Assembly: GCA_039566865.1 (NCBI GenBank)
Contig: CM076947.1
Location: forward strand, 3,107,501-3,171,500
Reading direction: 5' to 3'
Length of the DNA: 64,000 nucleotides
Origin: Aurelia coerulea
Taxonomy: Eukaryota; Cnidaria; Scyphozoa; Semaeostomeae; Ulmaridae
Part shown: positions 10,930 through 22,900 of the stretch, one piece after another
Numbering within the stretch: the first letter of the stretch is position 1
Layout: each line of letters begins with the position of its first letter
Made by a program: the position numbers and the translations under genes
The notes under the pieces: generated by a model
Seen by the model: the letters and a program-made list of their open reading frames with translations, nothing else
What the model was told of the DNA's origin: nothing
Databases searched by the model: none

Positions 10930-11278
10930 AGTTTGATATATCATAAGCAAGCTTGAGTCTCCAGATGAACTTTTCAACCTGCAATCTCAGTATTTATGGG
11001 GATACAAACTTGCTAAACTGTGAGCCTAAATCTCCCAAAAGGTCTCTACATCGCATGCAGTAACAATTCACTTCACTTGTGTAATTGAATCATTTACACG
11101 TGCATAAATGTATTTTAACAACAAGGTGATGCATGGGTTCCTTAATCTAGCTCCCAGTCCCCCTGCAAAATTAGGCCATGCCCAGCGTTGTTATAACCTC
11201 TGCTGAATCAATGCAAGTCACTTTTTCCTGTTGCTTCGTACAGAGTAGTCAAAAGTTACTCCATTAACATTTCGAAAT
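10930..11278. other. No feature seen
   Basis: Non-coding by eye, between the recombinase pseudogene and a small broken ORF. Confidence 0.4.
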
Positions 11279-11536
11279 ATGTTGTCAGCCAAGAAAAAAG
11301 ATAAAGACGAGGGAAAGGTGCTTGACGAAATGCGACTGGTTTTGCAACACGAAGCAGACATTACATATGTACTGCACGGCATACGGCTTGTCAACGGTAG
11401 TCAAGAAAGCGGAGCTGATTGACCAATTATTTTCAATCATCTCAATCCGACTACTGTATTGGATCCAGGAACACCAGGCATAGAAGACAAAGATTCCGAA
11501 CGTGACAACAAAGATATGGAGACAACGGTTGCATTG
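11279..11536 (+). pseudogene. Small broken ORF, unrecognised
   Basis: ATG at 11279 opens a 47-codon Lys/Asp/Glu-rich frame (LSAKKKDKDEGKVLDEMRL) ending in TGA at 11420. A coding-like stretch, NPTTVLDPGTPGIEDKDSE, follows in another frame and ends in TAG near 11540. This could be one short acidic protein with a frameshift, perhaps cargo of the recombinase element upstream. I do not recognise it. Confidence 0.3.
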
Positions 11537-11677
11537 AGTTAGACTGACAATGTTTTTCTTTGTCGCTGTTCAGCTTTTTCAATTTGATGTTTATACAGTA
11601 AGTACCAGCAAATAAGAAACCCCCTTGTATATGATGTATATAAAAAATTGACCCTGATCATGAAAAGGTCTCTTTAA

Positions 11678-12237
11678 CCCTATCTGACCTGGGGGGGGGC
11701 CGATTCCGCCCCCCCCCCCTAGTACATTTTTGTTTACACCGTTTTCCACACATGCAGCAGGCCTCTGATACTTCGTAAGTTTAACTTTGTATCATAGAGC
11801 AATAAAATTGCAACAATTTGGACATTCTATTTTTAGCCTTGTTTCCATGGTTACCAATTTTTCATACTGCACTCTGTGAAAAATATACTTTGTATCTCTT
11901 TTAATCATGTTTAATTGGTCCAATTAAGTCTAAATTAAGAATTTATATATATTTTGATCTATATCTTTCGTTTCTTTATGAAAAATAAAGTTTCATGACC
12001 TTTTAGCAACCTTTCATTTATATGACGTCATATGACATCATAATGATCATCATGCTCTAGCAACAACAACAACATCGCTAATTGGATTATGATTTCAAAT
12101 TTTCATTGTTTACATAATGAACTACCTTTGTGCCAAGTTTGGCTGCCATATCTCTTATGACAACAGAGATAAACAGGGGGGGCGGAATCCGCCCCCCCCA
12201 GGCATTGAGTGTTTCAAATCACCCAGGTCAGATAGGG
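11678..12237. mobile_element. piggyBac-like MITE (TTAA TSD)
   Basis: TTAA at 11674-11677 and 12238-12241; ends CCCTATCTGACCTGGG and CCCAGGTCAGATAGGG. Subterminal hairpins have G and C runs around CGGAATCCG, where the copy at 3479 has TGGAATCCA. Interior non-coding. Confidence 0.85.
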
Positions 12238-12289
12238 TTAAGGTTACTGTATCCCTTCATTGAGTGTTTTCTCTCTTGATTATTACATA

Positions 12290-12898
12290 CAGGATTACTC
12301 TGTTTACTCTTGTGGCCAGATTGAAGTTAATCATGTTACGAGAACACATATAAACTATAAATCATTCGATTCATCATTAAATAGGGAGTATTTATAAGCC
12401 AAAAAGATTACAAATATCCGAAAATTGGGCGTTATACATCCGAAAACGTGAAAATTGGACCTTCCCCCTTCTAGAACCTCCCTGTCCCGCCAGATATGTT
12501 TCATTTAAATCTCAATGAGATTTTTGCGTTCTCATCACATTAATCTATCAAAGAGTGTCTCAAATTTCTTTTGCATGCCTTAGCTTCAGGATAATTAATA
12601 AAACAATTTTGCCCCTCGCTCCCTGACCTCATTTTGAGATTCATTCAAATGTTAAATTTGGAACATGCAATTTTTCTCAAAAGTGAGACACACTTTGGTC
12701 CCCCTATGCCTTTTCTCTCTGTCTGCCAAATTTCAGCCAATTATATCAAGCCGCTGGGTACAGGTAGCTGTATGAATACCCATTGGTTGTTGAAAAATTG
12801 ATTTTGAGAAAAGCGCTGAAACAGTTTCTTAGTGTACAGTTCCACTGTTGAAAATGATTAACTTCAATCTGGCCACAAGAGTAAACAGAGTAATCCTG
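12290..12898. mobile_element. 609-bp TA-flanked MITE
   Basis: TA on both sides (12288-12289 and 12899-12900). The terminal repeat begins CAGGATTACTCTGTTTACTC and continues identically for about 45 bp at both ends, so the insertion is young. Tc1/mariner-type non-autonomous element. Confidence 0.85.
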
Positions 12899-13267
12899 TA
12901 TGTATTTAGTGCAGAGTTTACAATGACATAATTGGTATTATAACCGCAAAATCCATTCAACAGGAAATCAAAGGCACTTTAAACCTTTAACCTTTAGTTC
13001 TCAAATAATCCCCGTCATGTAAACAGCATTTTCCTAGCAGAAAATACCTTGCTTTAAATTGCTTAGAATTTGCTGAAAAATAAAGTAAAATTCCTTGACA
13101 TTGTTAGAAATTGTAGGTAGATGTGTGTGCTATCCAATGATCTAAAAATCCAAAAATTTATCGGAAAAAACTTTTTATCGTCCTGAAGGGATACAGTAAC
13201 CTTAAATAAGGAACTCTCTGAGGACTCAATTTAAAAAGTGGTTTCTTATTTGTGGATACCCGCTGTA

Positions 13268-13580
13268 TCAACCTCTGTGAAAAATGGGGTGGATATGTCC
13301 ACCAAAGAGCACCCTGTTGCTACGCTACTTAATGGCCCAAAAATTGAAGAAACTTTAGTTGAAGTCTAAGGACAATAATTTCTTTTTAGCAATTATGTGT
13401 TGACCCTTTTTGGGTGAAGTTTTCCTGATTTATCTGCCTTTGGAAAAAATAGTTATATCATCAAGACAAATTGGCTAGATGTTTCGATAAATGTCAGAAT
13501 GTACTCATAAAAGGTAACAAAGAATTGTGATTTAAAAGTGGGTACTTATTAGGAGTTTCTTCAAAAAATGAAAACTTGTT
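13268..13580. other. No feature seen
   Basis: A+T-rich and non-coding by eye. Confidence 0.4.
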
Positions 13581-13581
13581 G

Positions 13582-14990
13582 CTAGATAACTGTTTTTGCC
13601 TTCCTATATTCCTCTGCTTGAGTAGAAACCCAGGTATTGTTGCGGTAATTAAACCCTGCATTGTCTGTAAAATAACTCATTCTCCCAGTTATGCTCCCAT
13701 CATGCCTCGTTTCCCTCTCTGCTTCAAATTCACAAATGTTGCAGCCTTTATTTGCCTTATGCGACAGGAACTGCATAACTTTGCGAAGTGCTGGCAGATC
13801 GCAGGACACACCAAATAGCATAGCTTCTACATTTATTTTATTGTTTGATGCAATTTCTATTTCATTGCCATTCCAAAGATGCAGCAAATCGTCCACTAGT
13901 GCTTTCAAATATGTGTTCATGTGAATCTTGGGCTCTTTAGGTTCAGGAATTATACCGACAACGTTCATCAACCTCTTTGTCAAACAGACCTTTGTTGGGA
14001 GATTTAATACTGACACAAAGATTGCGCCATATGAATAGTTCCCTCTCTTGAATGTAGCCATCCAATCAACAAAGAGCATGAAAGCAATGTTGTAAGGCGC
14101 AGAGAGAAGATCGGATCTATCATTGGGATCATGTAAGAATTGTTTGCAAACAGATCCATCTCATGTATCCTCGCCTGGGCTGTGTTTGAATCTAGCATTA
14201 AGCATTTGCCTGAATTCTGATAACTGAAACATTTCAATGAGCCATTGGCTAGGTGGTTTGAAGAGAAAATCCTTGAATGGAACGAGCATTGTCTTCTTGT
14301 TGGAAAGTGTCTTCTTGAATAAGAGAGGTCCATTGCATTTCCTATTAAATAGTCTATCAGAGCATAAATTGGGGGTCACTTTACCATTTCTCGTGTAAAA
14401 GCTGTCAGCAAATTCATAGGTAGCATTGCAAGTGATAGAAGGGCAACCTACCCTCGCATAAGACCTCGTACTTTTGTTTGTCAAGCACAGTTTGTGAGGC
14501 TATACATGGTGGAGGGAAACAAGGCGTGAAAGGGCTGGGCTATTACTGAGAGAAAACCCCATATTACCATGAGCAGGTATGACACTGCTTTGTTTGGTAG
14601 GTGGCATTTTGCTCTCATCAGTGCAAACCACTTGATGATTGAGATAGATCCTCGCGCTGCTCAACGCATTGGTCCATTTCATCAGCGTTCATTTCATCAT
14701 CATCAATTGGAAGTGCATAATCTGCTGTATCTCTCTCATCTGCAAAAGACAGTTTACAGAGCTGACCATGATTCTGATGAGTTCCCGCTCGTCTGGGGTG
14801 CAGTTTCTTTCAGAATCATTTTTGATTTTTGCAGTTTTTCAAGTGACAGTAGTGTGACTGCCATATTGCATAGTACTCACAGTGAAGGCATGGGTCACAG
14901 ATATCTGATGTTCTGATTGTGAGATCATTTGGTAAAAAGATGGTGCAATGTGTGGATCTTATATTTTCATAATGAAAAGTGGAAGGCATA
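13582..14990 (-). pseudogene. Transposase_21 (CACTA/EnSpm-like) transposase, broken
   Basis: Minus-strand frame 14079-13582 has MLFVDWMATFKRGNYSYGAI, then LNLPTKVCLTKRLMNVVGII, PEPKEPKIHMNTYLKALVDD and a CNICEFE cysteine pair. That order (hDW.qPFkr...svGaIyl, LNLP, vGiIPGPkEP, lv.eL..LW) is characteristic of the Transposase_21 core found in CACTA/EnSpm transposons. The upstream frame 14484-14161 has CNGPLLFKKTLSNKKTMLVP and SQWLIEMFQLSEFRQML, the region preceding that core. Still further upstream, to about 14990, a cysteine-bearing N-terminal region survives in several frames. Frameshifts separate the parts. CACTA ends were not found. Confidence 0.7.
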
Positions 14991-16680
14991 GTTTCACAGT
15001 ATGCAGCTGGTTTTCCGGTTTTCGTCCTGTAGAGAACCCCTGTTGAATCAGCATAGGTTTCAAATCTTTAACTCAGCGTAAAAAGGTGGGTGTAAAATTC
15101 AATGACCTATTTCTTCTGATTGAATGGCTTAAAAGAAACTTTATATACTTATCTATAATTCTACTGTTGGACTTTGCAGAAATCTTGAGTATTTTTCGAA
15201 ATTACAGCGTATTTTATACTCCAGCTCATTTTAGGATGTGACGTCATCAAATTTCTAAATCATAAACGAGATGAGTGACATACTTTTGCTTGAGGCCATA
15301 TTGTAGGTATTCATAAACTATGGGTTTCTTCGAAATTAATTCATGTTGCGTCGAACAGTTTAGAAATTACGATGGCTTTAAGTTTTTTTGCAAATTTTTC
15401 TTGAATTTTTGAAAAATTAGAAAAACATTCTAATTCTGAAAATATTAGAGAGTTCAGAAAAGTCCAACGGTAGAATTATAGAGAAATTGCTAAAGTTCCT
15501 TTGAAGTAATTCAGTTCAAACAAATAGGTCAATCAATTTTACACCAGCCTTTTTAAAGATTTAGAACCTATGCTTGTTGAATCACATTTGAGGAGGTTAA
15601 ATTTTGACAAAGAAAATCATTGACAGGGTTTGGCAGCATCAAAAAGTCCCTTAAATGCCTAACAGTTCATAAGGTTGTGCTAAATTTCATCCACTTGGGG
15701 TATGATTTTCGAACTCCCCTCTAGCATTACACTCCATCCGCAATCTTTGTTGATGATAACTTCAATGTTGGGGTACATTTGTCTCTCATTCTCAAAATGG
15801 CAAAAGTGTGCCTCATTTTCATGTTCCTCAAAGCAATGCTTCCACTTTTTTATATCGTTAAAGAATTATCTCTTTTCAGAAGATCTGCTGTCAGCTCAAT
15901 ACTTTGCTCCTGGGATGACTAAAATTCTTGCTGCTTGATTGTATCAGACCAAAAATATCCTTGCAGCTCATCGTTTAGCAATTCAGTAGTTTTCTTCAGT
16001 GTCTGGATAAAAATACCACCTTAGACAACCTCCTTGTTTCCCGAATCCCTTTGTAGCATTATTTTGAGCTCTTCACAGGTGATGTATCTAAACAGCAAAT
16101 ATTTTGGAAAAAGGGGATCCAATGGGTTGATATTGTTCATTACTATACCGCCTATATGGTGATGAAGGAACCACTATATTCAGGCCAGTATAGAGTAGAA
16201 GCTTTTCTGGGGACAATGGCATTCAACTCTTGAATATGATAGCAATGCAGTTGTTAGCCTCACTAAAGCTATCAAGCAAAGTGTCTTGACACATTCTGCA
16301 TCTATATGCTCTTTCTGCTCTGTTTCAATTGTCTACTCTGATCAGTAGAAGTCCAACTGAAGCCATCTCCCGTTCACATGATTTGTTCTTCTTTGTTGTT
16401 CTTACATCATTAATTAGATCTTTAAAAATTTGACTGAAATTAATTTTCTTTTTTACTGACTCCAGCAACTTTTTTGGTAAGCGAGGTTGCATGAAAGGTG
16501 CAGATATGAAACAACTTGATGTTTATCAATTTCTTGAATAATTCTTGCCTTTTCCAATTTCTAGCCAATTTAAGAATTTAGTGATTAATTTCTTTGTAAG
16601 TTAGCACATAAAGTCTGCATCAATCTCTCAAGAAAGATACCCTATATCTTTGGTATAAATTGTTATTAAGCAATATTTTG
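14991..16680. other. Degraded coding-like sequence on the minus strand
   Basis: Scattered minus-strand blocks look coding (for example HCFEEHENEAHFCHFENERQ near 15840, and TLKKTTELLNDELQGYF near 15990) but stops and frame changes are frequent. I do not recognise the protein; it may be another transposase or part of the Transposase_21 element. The interval 15070-15560 has weak inverted similarity around AATTCTACTGTTGGACTTT, possibly an old MITE. Confidence 0.35.
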
Positions 16681-16861
16681 AACTCACCAAATTATGCCAG
16701 CCAATGAAGCATGTGAGGAACTTTTTAGCCGGGTTTTGCCAAGGAAAACTTAATCTTTTTAAGCATGCCCCACATTAAATAGCTCCTTTCAGAGATCAGT
16801 AGATTAAAGTCATCTTTGTTTCAAGAGTATATACAGCATATTTTCGTCAAAGAGTTCAAAA

Positions 16862-17134
16862 GCGCAATATTGTGGAAAGCGAAGGATAATGATTGCAGCA
16901 TGTGAGACCACTTGCACAGCAAACACTGGTGCTGCTGCAACTAAATCTTCTATACTGCAAATGCTAGGAATCACTCCAGGAAGAAATACAATTTCTTCAT
17001 TCAGGAAGGAGGACTCTACCAGACTAAAATCAGCTAGCAAGAAAATTTCAATTAGATATCACATGCGTCCTAAACAAATGAAATTCCGGAAAGTCAAGAA
17101 AACAAAAGACAGGTCTCACGAAGCTGGTGCCTGA
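16862..17134 (+). pseudogene. C-terminal fragment of a Mutator-like (PF20700-like) transposase
   Basis: The frame includes LQMLGITPGRNTISSFRKED, then STRLKSASKKISIRYHMRPK and QMKFRKVKKTKDRS. The pattern of LGI-PG, a short gap, D..R, S...KYR.RR and a basic tail resembles the C-terminus of Mutator-like transposase proteins common in cnidarians. It stops at 17134, 49 bp before a MITE, with coding-like sequence (KEELQEKEG) after the MITE at about 17954. The family call is tentative. Confidence 0.35.
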
Positions 17135-17182
17135 GAAAAGAACCAGAATTGTTTGGGAAAAAACAAGCAACTGACTCCCTAA

Positions 17183-17950
17183 AGGCGGCAATACACTATC
17201 ATCTTCAGGTAAAAGTTACTCCACATTTTTTCTGTGACCATACAAAATGATAGTGTAAAGTGCCTTACAAGTTGCTTGAGTTGCTCCATGACGTCTTTAA
17301 TCCACTTATCATAATTGGCCATCACAGATAAAAAATTTGATCTCAGATCAAATTTTTTTTCTGTGATGCAAGTTTTTCAAAGGAGCCGACTAATGACGCA
17401 GCAGGCTTGCCTACACGAAGTACTACATCGTTGGAAGGAATCATTTTGGCTAGCCTGCGTGCAGCCTCTACTGTCACTGAAGAGCAGAGGGGAAGAGGAC
17501 AGCGTAGGCTACATTTTGGTGCACTAGATACTAGATTTTTCGTGTATGAATTATGATGTAGTTTCTGATGAAGACAGTACACAGCGCACTGCGAAGGAAG
17601 GAATCTAGTGCGCCAAAATGTAGCCTGCGCTTTCCTCCTCCCCTCCGCTCCGCAGTGACAGTAGAGGCTGCACGCAGGCTAGCCAAAATGATTCCCCCCA
17701 ACGATGTATTACTTCGTGTAGACAAGATTGCCGTGTCATTTGTCGGCTCCTTTGAAAAGCTTGCATCACAGAAAAGAAATTTGATCTGAGATCAAATTTT
17801 TTTTCTGTGATGGCCAATTATGATAAGTGGATTAAAGACGTTATGGAGCAACTACGAGCAACTTTTAAGACGCTTTACACTATCATATTGTATGGTCACA
17901 GAAAAAATTTGAAGTAACTTTTACCTAAAGATGATAGTGTATTGCCGCCT
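17183..17950. mobile_element. 768-bp palindromic PIF/Harbinger-like MITE (TAA TSD)
   Basis: TAA at 17180-17182 and 17951-17953; ends AGGCGGCAATACACTATCAT. The two halves are reverse complements over most of their length (arms about 350 bp around a spacer near 17540-17590). TAA duplication is typical of PIF/Harbinger. Open frames on both strands inside it are mirror images of each other and are not genes. Confidence 0.85.
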
Positions 17951-17953
17951 TAA

Positions 17954-19860
17954 GGAAGAACTCCAGGAAAAGGAAGGCCCTTATTGCTCCATTCAATGGA
18001 GTTGCACATGAATTATATCAAAACATGGCATGCCTAACATTTGTAGATGAAAGAACAGTAACTGTTCACCAAGAAACCAAGAGGAGAAAGATAAAATACT
18101 CATGACAAGCTTGAACTTTGAAACTATTGAATAATACCGAAAGACTCCTGCGACTATAGAAATTTTTTCATCTCATAAATGTTACTGCAAAGCCAAAATC
18201 CTAAAGCTAATCTTTAAATGCAATTTTCTCAGAACGTGCTTTTGGAGGGATGCAAATCTTTAGGTGTAAATATCTCTGAGTTCTCATACTGAAGAGCCTT
18301 GAAACTTGCTGTAGCAACTAGATAGAAGTAGAGGTTTGGATTAAATAGATAATTTTTTGGTATTTTGAAAATTGGGGTTGTTCCTATGGAAACAGCTGTT
18401 TTTACCAGGACAAAATCTTCTATTTAATTTAAAGACCTTTCAATATGAGATAACTTTACAATACAAGATTTGCTGTAAGTGCTCTTTTTCATGATATTTC
18501 ATGCACCTTTACTTTTAACACCCATTTTGTTACCCTTAGTTTCCATAGCATCCATTCTATTTATAAACCCGAATTTACCCTTTTTTAACTTCAAGGCATT
18601 TCTGTTAAATTATGAAAAAATTAGCTCTCTGCTTTGAAGGGTTGAGCCACAGTGCTCTTTTTAGTAAAATTTGCATCACTTTCCTTGCACTGTATACCAC
18701 CCCCGGACATGTAGTGCCCTCGCTGCCATAAGGTAACCTTTCTGTGTGGAAGCTTGGCCGCCTTCACTAATCTCTCCAATGAAGAGCAACAATATGAGCT
18801 TTGAGGCAGGGCAAGGGGATTGGTTGATGTGCAGGAATGAATGTTTATCGCAAAATTTAATAAAGAGCTTTTGTCTAGACACATCAAACAAAGCCACCTT
18901 TCTACAACTGGACAAATTGAAGCCTCCTTATGCCATGTTTCTTTTCCAAATCATCAACAGGTTGACTGCCATAGAGTTGATGTATCTTTCATTACCTTAA
19001 ATTATTTTTGAACCCATTTCAAAAAGCTCTCAGGAGGCAAGATTTTCAGGCAGGCCAGGCTAAGATCTCAGTTTTTCTTCCGCTGTGATGTAGGGAAAAA
19101 TCCTGTTTGTGACACAGGGAGCAAACATGGCTGCATATCAAACACTGGGGGTAAATACCATCAAAATATTTCTCTGGAGGAGAGATGGGTGTTTTTTTGG
19201 GTGCCAACTTTTGATATTTTATGGTTGTTATTCAAGCTTCAAATATGGAATTGATACTTTACGATTTCCAAAAGAGGGCAAAAAGCAATGGAAAGGACTT
19301 TAAGATTGAGTACGATTGCTGTGTTGAGTTTTTCAGTCACTCAAACCCTTTAAATGGAGAACATCTGCAGAAAGAACCTGAAAAATAGGTACCATCTTTC
19401 AAAGAAGCCCTTAGGCTAATATTTTTGAGAAATTCTTTGAAAAATAAGAAATTTCTGTAAGTTTTAATGCAAAACTAAACAAACTGTTTTGAAAACAGCG
19501 GTTTCTATCCTGCGGGTTCTTACTGTGCTCAAGACTATCTCCTTCAGAATTACACATATTTGATTTTTCCTAAAAAGAAAACAAATGCTACTCAGTGTCA
19601 GTAGAGGAGCTTTTGAATTTTTATTATGATGCTCATGCTTCCAAAATAACAACTACAAATGTTAACAAAGCTGACATTATAAATTTTATGAAAAATCTCT
19701 CTATCACATCAAGCTGAGCCCTTCAGCCCCGTAAGAAACATCTTGATCCATGTAAAACTTGAATTCTGCAATGATTTATGGCAGACTGGTAAGCACAGTT
19801 ATTTGAGGCAAACAGCAGCATCTGGATATAATTGCACTTGCACCCGACAGCCTTTGTCAG
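17954..19860. other. No intact gene
   Basis: A coding-like tail, probably of the transposase fragment upstream, runs to about 18030. Beyond it both strands hold only short open frames that I cannot support. Confidence 0.4.
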
Positions 19861-20058
19861 ATTTTCTCCCGATTATCTGATGTTCACAATCGGGTGTTAT
19901 GCAACACTAAGTTGGATCTAGCCATACCTCGAATGAGAACAGCTTATGGCCAAAAGTCTTTTGCTTTCCGCGGAGCTGATACATGGAAAAAACTCCATTC
20001 TGATATTAAATTAGCCCCTTCCATCCAGTCATCTAAAACCAAGCTCAAAAGCTCATAA
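19861..20058 (+). pseudogene. LINE reverse-transcriptase C-terminal fragment
   Basis: Open frame includes FSRLSDVHNRVLCNTKLDL, PRMRTAYGQKSFAFRGADTW and KKLHSDIKLAPSIQSSKTKL, then TAA at 20056-20058. The pattern (asymmetric DLPRMRT.yGqkSFayRGA..WN.LP..i....sl..FK.kLK) is the standard tail of CR1/Jockey/RTE-type non-LTR reverse transcriptases. Everything upstream is missing, as expected for a 5'-truncated insertion. A piggyBac-like element begins 54 bp downstream. Confidence 0.7.
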
Positions 20059-20112
20059 TTGATTAGATTCAAGGAAACTGGTTTTACATTTTTATTTTTA
20101 TTTTCCATTTAA

Positions 20113-21604
20113 CCCTAATCCATATGGGCTTTTGTTGAGCTACCATTTATGGGGGGGGGGTGCTTTCCACCCCCCCCTCTGAAAACTGCCTTAGACGCAT
20201 CAAAATTCAATAAAACTTGGCACAGTTATACCAGGTGACCCAGAAAAAAGTGACCCAACGCAATCTGTTATAGAAAAAATGTAAGTGGCAGATTGAAATA
20301 TTTCAAACGTTGTTCTGTCGCTAAAAGACCAGTCTACATTATGAGTATTTTTCGCAATTTTTTTGGGCATGAGAAAATTCCCGAATTAAGGATTTTGAAG
20401 AAAAGGGCAGGCTTGAAATTCTCAAAAAGTCGTCAAAAACAGGGGATCGATTTGAACCCATTTCAGATCTTCAAAACAAGAAGGAGCGTGCTTCATTCTG
20501 CCTGAGAATATTTTCAAGTACCTATGGACTATAAACTTGCTCTGAAGACTTCCGACTGGGCTACCTATTCCCGGGATGAAATGAAACACACTCCTCGTTG
20601 TTTTGAAGATTTGAAATGGCTGTAAATCGATCCCCTGTTTTTGACGACTTTTGGAGGATTTTAGGCATGCCCTTTTCCTCGAAATCCTTAATTTGGGAAC
20701 TTTACCGTGCCAAAAAAATTGCGAAAAATACTCATAATATAGGCTAGCCTTATAGCGACAGAACAACGTTTGAAGCATTTCAATCGGCCACTTACTTAAT
20801 TTTCTGTAACAGATTGAGTTGGGTCACTTTTTTCTGGGTCACCCGGTAGAACAGGTAATTTGCAGCTTGTAGCGTAATTTGGGGGTGGCTGCCACACCTT
20901 GTGACGTCACAGTGACGTCACAAAGCTGAAAATCTGTGAAAATCAGGCTTCCAAGTTGAATTCAAGTTTAATGAAGATTTTGCATGAACTTTATGCAGTT
21001 TTTGGTTCAGTTTGTCAACAAAAATGGTGATAAAATATTGTTTTATTGAAAATAATGATTTTGGAGTGATATTTTGGCAGAAATTAGCCGATTCTTATTA
21101 CGTCATTTGTGCGATTAATTTATTCTATGTAAAAAGAGACCAAAAGAGCCTGCAAATTGATGATTATCCATGACAAATGTATCATTAGAGTGTTTTTCAT
21201 TGAAAAAGTTAAAAAAAAAAACTTGAAAAAAATGCTAATTAGTCCAAAATGGCGGCCAAAATGACGTCATTATCAAAAAATGCTGACATCATCAAATTCT
21301 AGAAATTCCGATATCAAATTGAAGCCCTTTGTTTGCTGATTCATTTGATGTATAATACTTCATAATTCAATCAAATAATTCCATTTAAATAATTGAAAAC
21401 AATGATTTTGCTGCTACATCCTTCCAAATATGGGCATGTCACGTGACCTGTGAGTCCTATTGTTCAAAAATTTTACCACCAAAATGTGGCTAATAGATAA
21501 TTAATAAAAGTCAGGGAGGCTGGGGGACATAGCAAATGTCGTTTAAAAACGCGGCAAATAAAACCTTGAGGGGGGGTGGAATCCACCCCCCATGTGGATT
21601 AGGG
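20113..21604. mobile_element. piggyBac-like element (TTAA TSD) with nested palindrome
   Basis: TTAA at 20109-20112 and 21605-21608; ends CCCTAATCCATATGGG and CCCATGTGGATTAGGG in inverted orientation. Subterminal G/C-run hairpins are at 20150-20178 and 21569-21591. A TA-flanked palindrome (20231-20846) sits inside. No transposase. The larger size comes partly from that insert. Confidence 0.8.
20231..20846. mobile_element. 616-bp long-palindrome MITE (TA TSD)
   Basis: TA at 20229-20230 and 20847-20848; ends CCAGGTGACCCAGAAAAAAG and CCGGGTGACCCAGAAAAAAG. The arms are reverse complements for about 270 bp with a spacer near 20505-20585. The transcript would fold into a near-complete hairpin. Tc1/mariner-type TA target; no genes. 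Confidence 0.85.
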
Positions 21605-21608
21605 TTAA

Positions 21609-22118
21609 GTTTTTGAGGAATATATATATTGTGCATCTGTATTGTACATCATTCATTGCTCGCAGACTGCTTGGGCATCATAAATCCTCTTTCACTTTTA
21701 TGGTAACTCAGCGGTGAACTCTTTCTTCTTCCACAATGCCAATAAAGCATCCACTAATTTGTTTAGGTATCAACCATGACTTTGATTGACAGCTGTGATA
21801 ACAATAGAATTCCAAAAATAGAATTTTTGACAGTTTTCATTAAGACCAATCAATATGTATCATATTTATAACTTTAAAGTTATTTATTGACTATTTTTGG
21901 TTGAAAATATTACGTTTTTAGGAGGAGAGTCAAAATCAGCAAATTTACATTGTTTTTGCGTTGCCTAGCAACGGATCATGTGACCAATTACCATATGATG
22001 CTATTTTTGAGAATCATAATTGCTTGGTAATCATGTGTACCAAGTTTTGTTGCCATCGGCACTACGGTTGCTTATAAAATCTGGGGAGGCCTCTTTATGA
22101 GAAAGTGGTGCTTGATTT
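21609..22118. other. Sequence between two piggyBac-like right ends
   Basis: Non-coding. TTGCCTAGCAAC with a nearby CATGTGACCAATTACC recurs near 44283 as TTGCCTAGCAAC and CACGTGACTAATTGG, each just upstream of an orphan piggyBac-like right end. This interval is therefore probably the right part of a second, truncated copy. Confidence 0.5.
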
Positions 22119-22139
22119 ACCCATGTAGAATAGGGTTAA
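22119..22139. mobile_element. Second piggyBac-like right end (orphan)
   Basis: CCCATGTAGAATAGGG then TTAA at 22136-22139. Only one left end (20113) lies upstream, so this copy has lost its left end or shares it with the element ending at 21604. Confidence 0.6.
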
Positions 22140-22900
22140 AAGAGTGCACATCATGCGCAGCTCAGAGTTGGAGAACCTTCCAAAAGCCCGTATGTCTGCC
22201 GTTTCTTCAGCAGATGGCTTCTTGAGCATTTGAATGCCAACTGCATCAGCTGCTTGCTCCATCAATCTTGGGTTTTGTCCTTTGGGTTTTGCCATGTTGT
22301 TAGGATTGGGAGCAAGTTGTTATTTCCATGCTCCGATTCCCTTGCTGCCACAAACTTTAAAATGTCCATTCCTTGATTGGCTCGTTTTACATTTTTTGAT
22401 CACACGGCATCCTTGGTTTGTACCTGCCTAATTGATATCCCGCTAACATAGCATTTCGAACTCATTTTCTTTGTCATCAAATCATCGTTCCCATAGAAAG
22501 CGTTCCCTATGTCAACAAACGTTGATGATGTGGCTGACTGTATCTTAATCAATGGCTTGTTTATGTCATTGATCCAATTTATGCCAATTTGATCAAGCTC
22601 CAATTTGCGGATCAGATCTTTTTGTCCAAAAACACTTGAGAGATCTCAATTCTCTGGCTAATCTTAAACTTAGGGTCCTTATCGTTACAACGCAAGTAAC
22701 AGATAGTGCTTTACTAACCACGTATCTATAGAACTTGCAGGTTCGTATCGATGATGGCGAAAGGAGCTTGGTCCTCATTTATGAGTTGGACTTCTTTAGT
22801 TTCCTCTATCAAACAAAAAACTGTGCTTCTTCCAGGACCATATCGCGACACAAATACCCAGGTTGATGGTGACGATCCATCTTGCAGGGCATGTTGCTAG
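22140..22900 (-). pseudogene. Degraded coding region, unrecognised
   Basis: Minus-strand blocks in different frames look coding: WVFVSRYGPGRSTVFCLIEE near 22830, a DKDPKFKISQRIEISQVFLD block near 22650, DQIGINWINDINKPLIKIQS near 22570 and KPKGQNPRLMEQAADAVGIQ near 22270. The constant strand and order suggest one broken gene whose 3' part ends at the piggyBac-like end. I do not recognise the product; other multicopy cnidarian genes could be the source. Confidence 0.35.

Larger units (their letters stand above)
11596..13265. mobile_element. TA-flanked inverted-repeat element containing two others
   Basis: TA at 11594-11595 and 13266-13267 flanks ends CAGTAAGTACCAGCAAATAA and (reverse complement) CAGCGGGTATCCACAAATAA; both continue into GAAACC. 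TA duplication suggests a Tc1/mariner-type element. Inside lie a piggyBac-like MITE (11678-12237) and a second TA element (12290-12898). TTAAGGTTACTGTATCCC at 12238 is inverted near 13190, an internal repeat. No transposase. Confidence 0.65.

Noticed and set aside
17315..17817. Four similar open frames on both strands
   Set aside because: They are mirror images created by the palindromic MITE, not genes.
20293..20778. Two related ORFs on opposite strands (KSRQKQGIDL)
   Set aside because: Both come from the arms of one 616-bp palindrome.
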